NCBI RefSeq assembly: GCF_004348115.1
Contig: NZ_QPFB01000001.1
Location: 3,240,028 to 3,304,027 of the forward strand
Direction of reading: 5' to 3'
Length of the DNA stretch: 64,000 nucleotides
From: Stenotrophomonas sp. ATCM1_4
GTDB lineage: Bacteria; Pseudomonadota; Gammaproteobacteria; Xanthomonadales; Xanthomonadaceae
Under the pieces are notes generated by a model. That model was given only the letters and a program-made list of their open reading frames with translations. It searched no databases and had not been told where the DNA came from. Shown piece after piece: positions 62,311 through 64,000 of the stretch. Each line of letters starts with the position of its first letter. Position 1 is the stretch's first letter. The translations under genes and the position numbers were made by a program.

Positions 62311-63876
62311 TCAGGGCCCCGGACCGGCCGAGCGCACGCGTTCGGCGAACGCGTGGATTTCCGGCGTGCCCGGGTCGATCTGGCGCGCCTGCTGCAGGGC
62401 CTGCGCGGCGAACGCGGTGTCACCCATGCCCAGCCGCTCGCTGCCAACGGCCAGCCAGCGCTGGGCCAGGCGCCGATGCGCGGGGGCCAGCGCCGGGTCG
62501 CTCGGCGCCAACGCCTGCCAGGCATCCAGGCAGGTACGCGCGGCACGCAGTCGATTGCCGCGCAGGTTGTCTTCCATGCACTGCCGGGCCGCCGGCTGGA
62601 TCCGGGCAGCGGCGCGCCGCACCCGCGCATCCTGCGGCGCCAGCGCCTGCGCTGCCTTGAACCGGTCATAGGCGCTGCTGCCCGGTGGCAACAACCACTG
62701 CTCGCGCGCCTCGGCTTCCTGCAACTGCGCGAGCAGGCGCTTCAGGCGCCGCTCGCGCTCGGCGTTGGACAAGGGGGTTTCCATCGACTGGCGTGCGTCG
62801 CGCGCGCGCTGCACCGCCTGCTCTGCGGCGGCCACCTCGGTGCTGTCCGGGGCCAGCGCGCGGGCCTGCGCCAGCGCCGCCTCGGCCTGCCCGAAGTGGA
62901 AGTCGGAGGCCAGGCGCGTGGCCTCCTGTGCCTGTGCCACCGCGATGCGCTGCAGGCCACGGCGCGCGGCCGCGTCCTCTCCCACCGCCAGCACCTTCTG
63001 GAACGATTCGGCAGCCTGCGCCAACCGTCCACGCGCCAGTTCGCGCTCGCCCTGCCGGGCGCGCTGTTCCAACGCCGCATTGAGCGCCGCCTTGGCCGCC
63101 GGCAGTTCGGCATGGCCGGGGTCATAACGCTCCACCCGCTGCAGCAGCGCCGCCGCGTCGGCCAGCCGTCCTTCGTTGGCATCACCCGAGGCCCGTGCCA
63201 ACAGGTCGGACAGCGCGTCATCGCGCCCTTCCAGCGCCTGCATGCGGTCCGGTTGCACCGCCAGCACGCGCTGGTACAGCGGCAGCGCGCTGTCCGGCCC
63301 GTCGTCCAGGCTGCCAGCCAGGTGCGCGGCCTCCGCATCGCGCAGCAACTGCTCCACGCCGTCCTGCTCGCGGCTGCCATGCTGCAGCGCGCGTTCGATC
63401 TGCTCGATCTCGGCCGAAGGCGCCTGCAGTTGCCGTGCCAGCTCCAGCGACGTACGTGCCGCGGCCAACTGGCCGGCACCCATCTGCCGGCGTGCCTGCG
63501 CCAACGCCGCCTGGCCGGTCTGCACCAAGGCGTCCTGCACGTCGCGCCGGTCCGGGTCCAGGGCCGCCGCCGCGGCGAACAGTTCGCGGGCCCCGTCACC
63601 ATCCGGGGCGGTCAGCCGCCCCTGCGCCAGGGCACGGCGACCGTCATCGAGCAACTGCTGGATGCGTGTTTCCGGCCAGAACCAATCGGCCAACGGCTGC
63701 CGCAGCAGGGTCAACAGCAACGCCAACGCCGCCACGCCCAGGCCGATCGAGCGCCACGCACGCGGACTGTTCCAACCACGCGCGACCCACCAACGGCCAT
63801 ACAGCCGCAGCGTGTCGCCGAGCGTTTCCAGTCCCTGCCTGCAGCGGTGCCGCCAATTCTCCATGCGTTCCAGCAT
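62311..63876 (-). CDS. Membrane-anchored repeat (TPR-like) protein, unknown function
   Basis: 521 residues. A short cytoplasmic, Arg/Trp-rich amino end is followed by a membrane helix (about 43-60, IGLGVAALALLLTLLRQPLA). The rest is a long Ala-rich helical region with irregular TPR-like units (for example AAALDPDRRDVQDALVQTGQAALAQARRQM and QPDRMQALEGRDDALSDLLARA) to the end. I do not recognise a named family. It is convergent with the two-domain glycosyltransferase, with 16 bases between stops. Start MLERM was chosen; the frame stays open upstream to the window edge without a better start. Confidence 0.72.
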   Translation of the reverse strand: MLERMENWRHRCRQGLETLGDTLRLYGRWWVARGWNSPRAWRSIGLGVAALALLLTLLRQPLADWFWPETRIQQLLDDGRRALAQGRLTAPDGDGARELFAAAAALDPDRRDVQDALVQTGQAALAQARRQMGAGQLAAARTSLELARQLQAPSAEIEQIERALQHGSREQDGVEQLLRDAEAAHLAGSLDDGPDSALPLYQRVLAVQPDRMQALEGRDDALSDLLARASGDANEGRLADAAALLQRVERYDPGHAELPAAKAALNAALEQRARQGERELARGRLAQAAESFQKVLAVGEDAAARRGLQRIAVAQAQEATRLASDFHFGQAEAALAQARALAPDSTEVAAAEQAVQRARDARQSMETPLSNAERERRLKRLLAQLQEAEAREQWLLPPGSSAYDRFKAAQALAPQDARVRRAAARIQPAARQCMEDNLRGNRLRAARTCLDAWQALAPSDPALAPAHRRLAQRWLAVGSERLGMGDTAFAAQALQQARQIDPGTPEIHAFAERVRSAGPGP

Positions 63877-63967
63877 ACCTGTCGGGGCATGACGGCCATC
63901 CTGCCGTGCCCTGCCGTGTTTTCCCGTGAGGCGCGCACCTGCCCGCTGCCGGACAGGGCGCGCGGCA

Positions 63968-64000
63968 TCATCCCAAGCGGCGCACGTCGTCCACGCCCGG
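63968..64000 (-). CDS. Possible 3' end of a gene entering from outside the window
   Basis: The minus strand from 64000 reads PGVDDVRRLG and then stops (TGA at 63970-63968), a natural-looking gene end. Only ten codons are present, so it cannot be identified; the strand and frame are tentative. Confidence 0.2.
   Translation of the reverse strand, partial: PGVDDVRRLG

Overview
The window is a high-GC chromosomal segment from a gammaproteobacterium of the family Xanthomonadaceae, most like Stenotrophomonas. The support is gene content and synteny: a metX-metB-hom operon behind a SAM-I (S-box) riboswitch, a pilGHIJ-chpA chemosensory cluster with no pilK, a large TonB-dependent receptor next to TPR proteins, and a lysine/alanine-rich histone-like protein. 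The genus is an inference. No tRNA, rRNA, CRISPR array, prophage or insertion sequence was seen.

Layout. 0-4 kb: the 5' part of a rarD-like transporter, then metX-metB-hom on the minus strand with stop/start overlaps, headed by a promoter and S-box riboswitch. 4-9.5 kb, plus strand: an M23 peptidase-family protein, prfC, a hemolysin III family protein and an AsmA-like protein. 9.5-11.7 kb, minus strand: mtgA, a GT2 glycosyltransferase and a CBS protein, tightly packed. 11.8-21 kb, plus strand: hslO, an exported protein with a 9-G tract, a large TonB-dependent receptor, and a lower-GC trio (methyltransferase, TPR/GT41 OGT-like protein, TPR/2OG-Fe(II) oxygenase-like protein). 21-26 kb: a TetR regulator divergent from a hydrolase-fadE-hotdog-membrane protein series, with two matching operators between them. 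26-31 kb: a DUF1304 protein, an MFS transporter, a GMC oxidoreductase and a serine hydrolase. 31-36 kb: a histone-like gene, about 800 bases of structured non-coding DNA, gcvH, gcvT and an NfeD/SPFH pair. 36-39.7 kb: nudE-cysQ-mazG-ynfA-DUF962 on minus, and rsmE on plus. 39.8-52.1 kb: the twitching-motility chemosensory cluster pilG-pilH-pilI-pilJ-chpA-cheB-like-chpC on minus. 52.3-54.2 kb: gshB and a TonB-like protein. 54.2-60.1 kb, minus: tsaB, a DinG/YoaA-type helicase, an LpoP-like lipoprotein and PBP1b. 60.2-64 kb: a two-domain glycosyltransferase and a membrane-anchored repeat protein.

Functional threads. Sulfur amino-acid synthesis is under SAM control. Peptidoglycan synthesis is represented by mtgA and by PBP1b with its probable lipoprotein activator. 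Surface sensing and type IV pili are represented by the Pil-Chp cluster, in which the methylesterase homologue appears to have lost its catalytic Ser and His and no methyltransferase gene is present. The least explained locus is the receptor plus methyltransferase, GT41-like and oxygenase-like trio at 13.9-21 kb, which could be a receptor-linked modification system. All calls come from reading the sequence and translations; no database search was possible.
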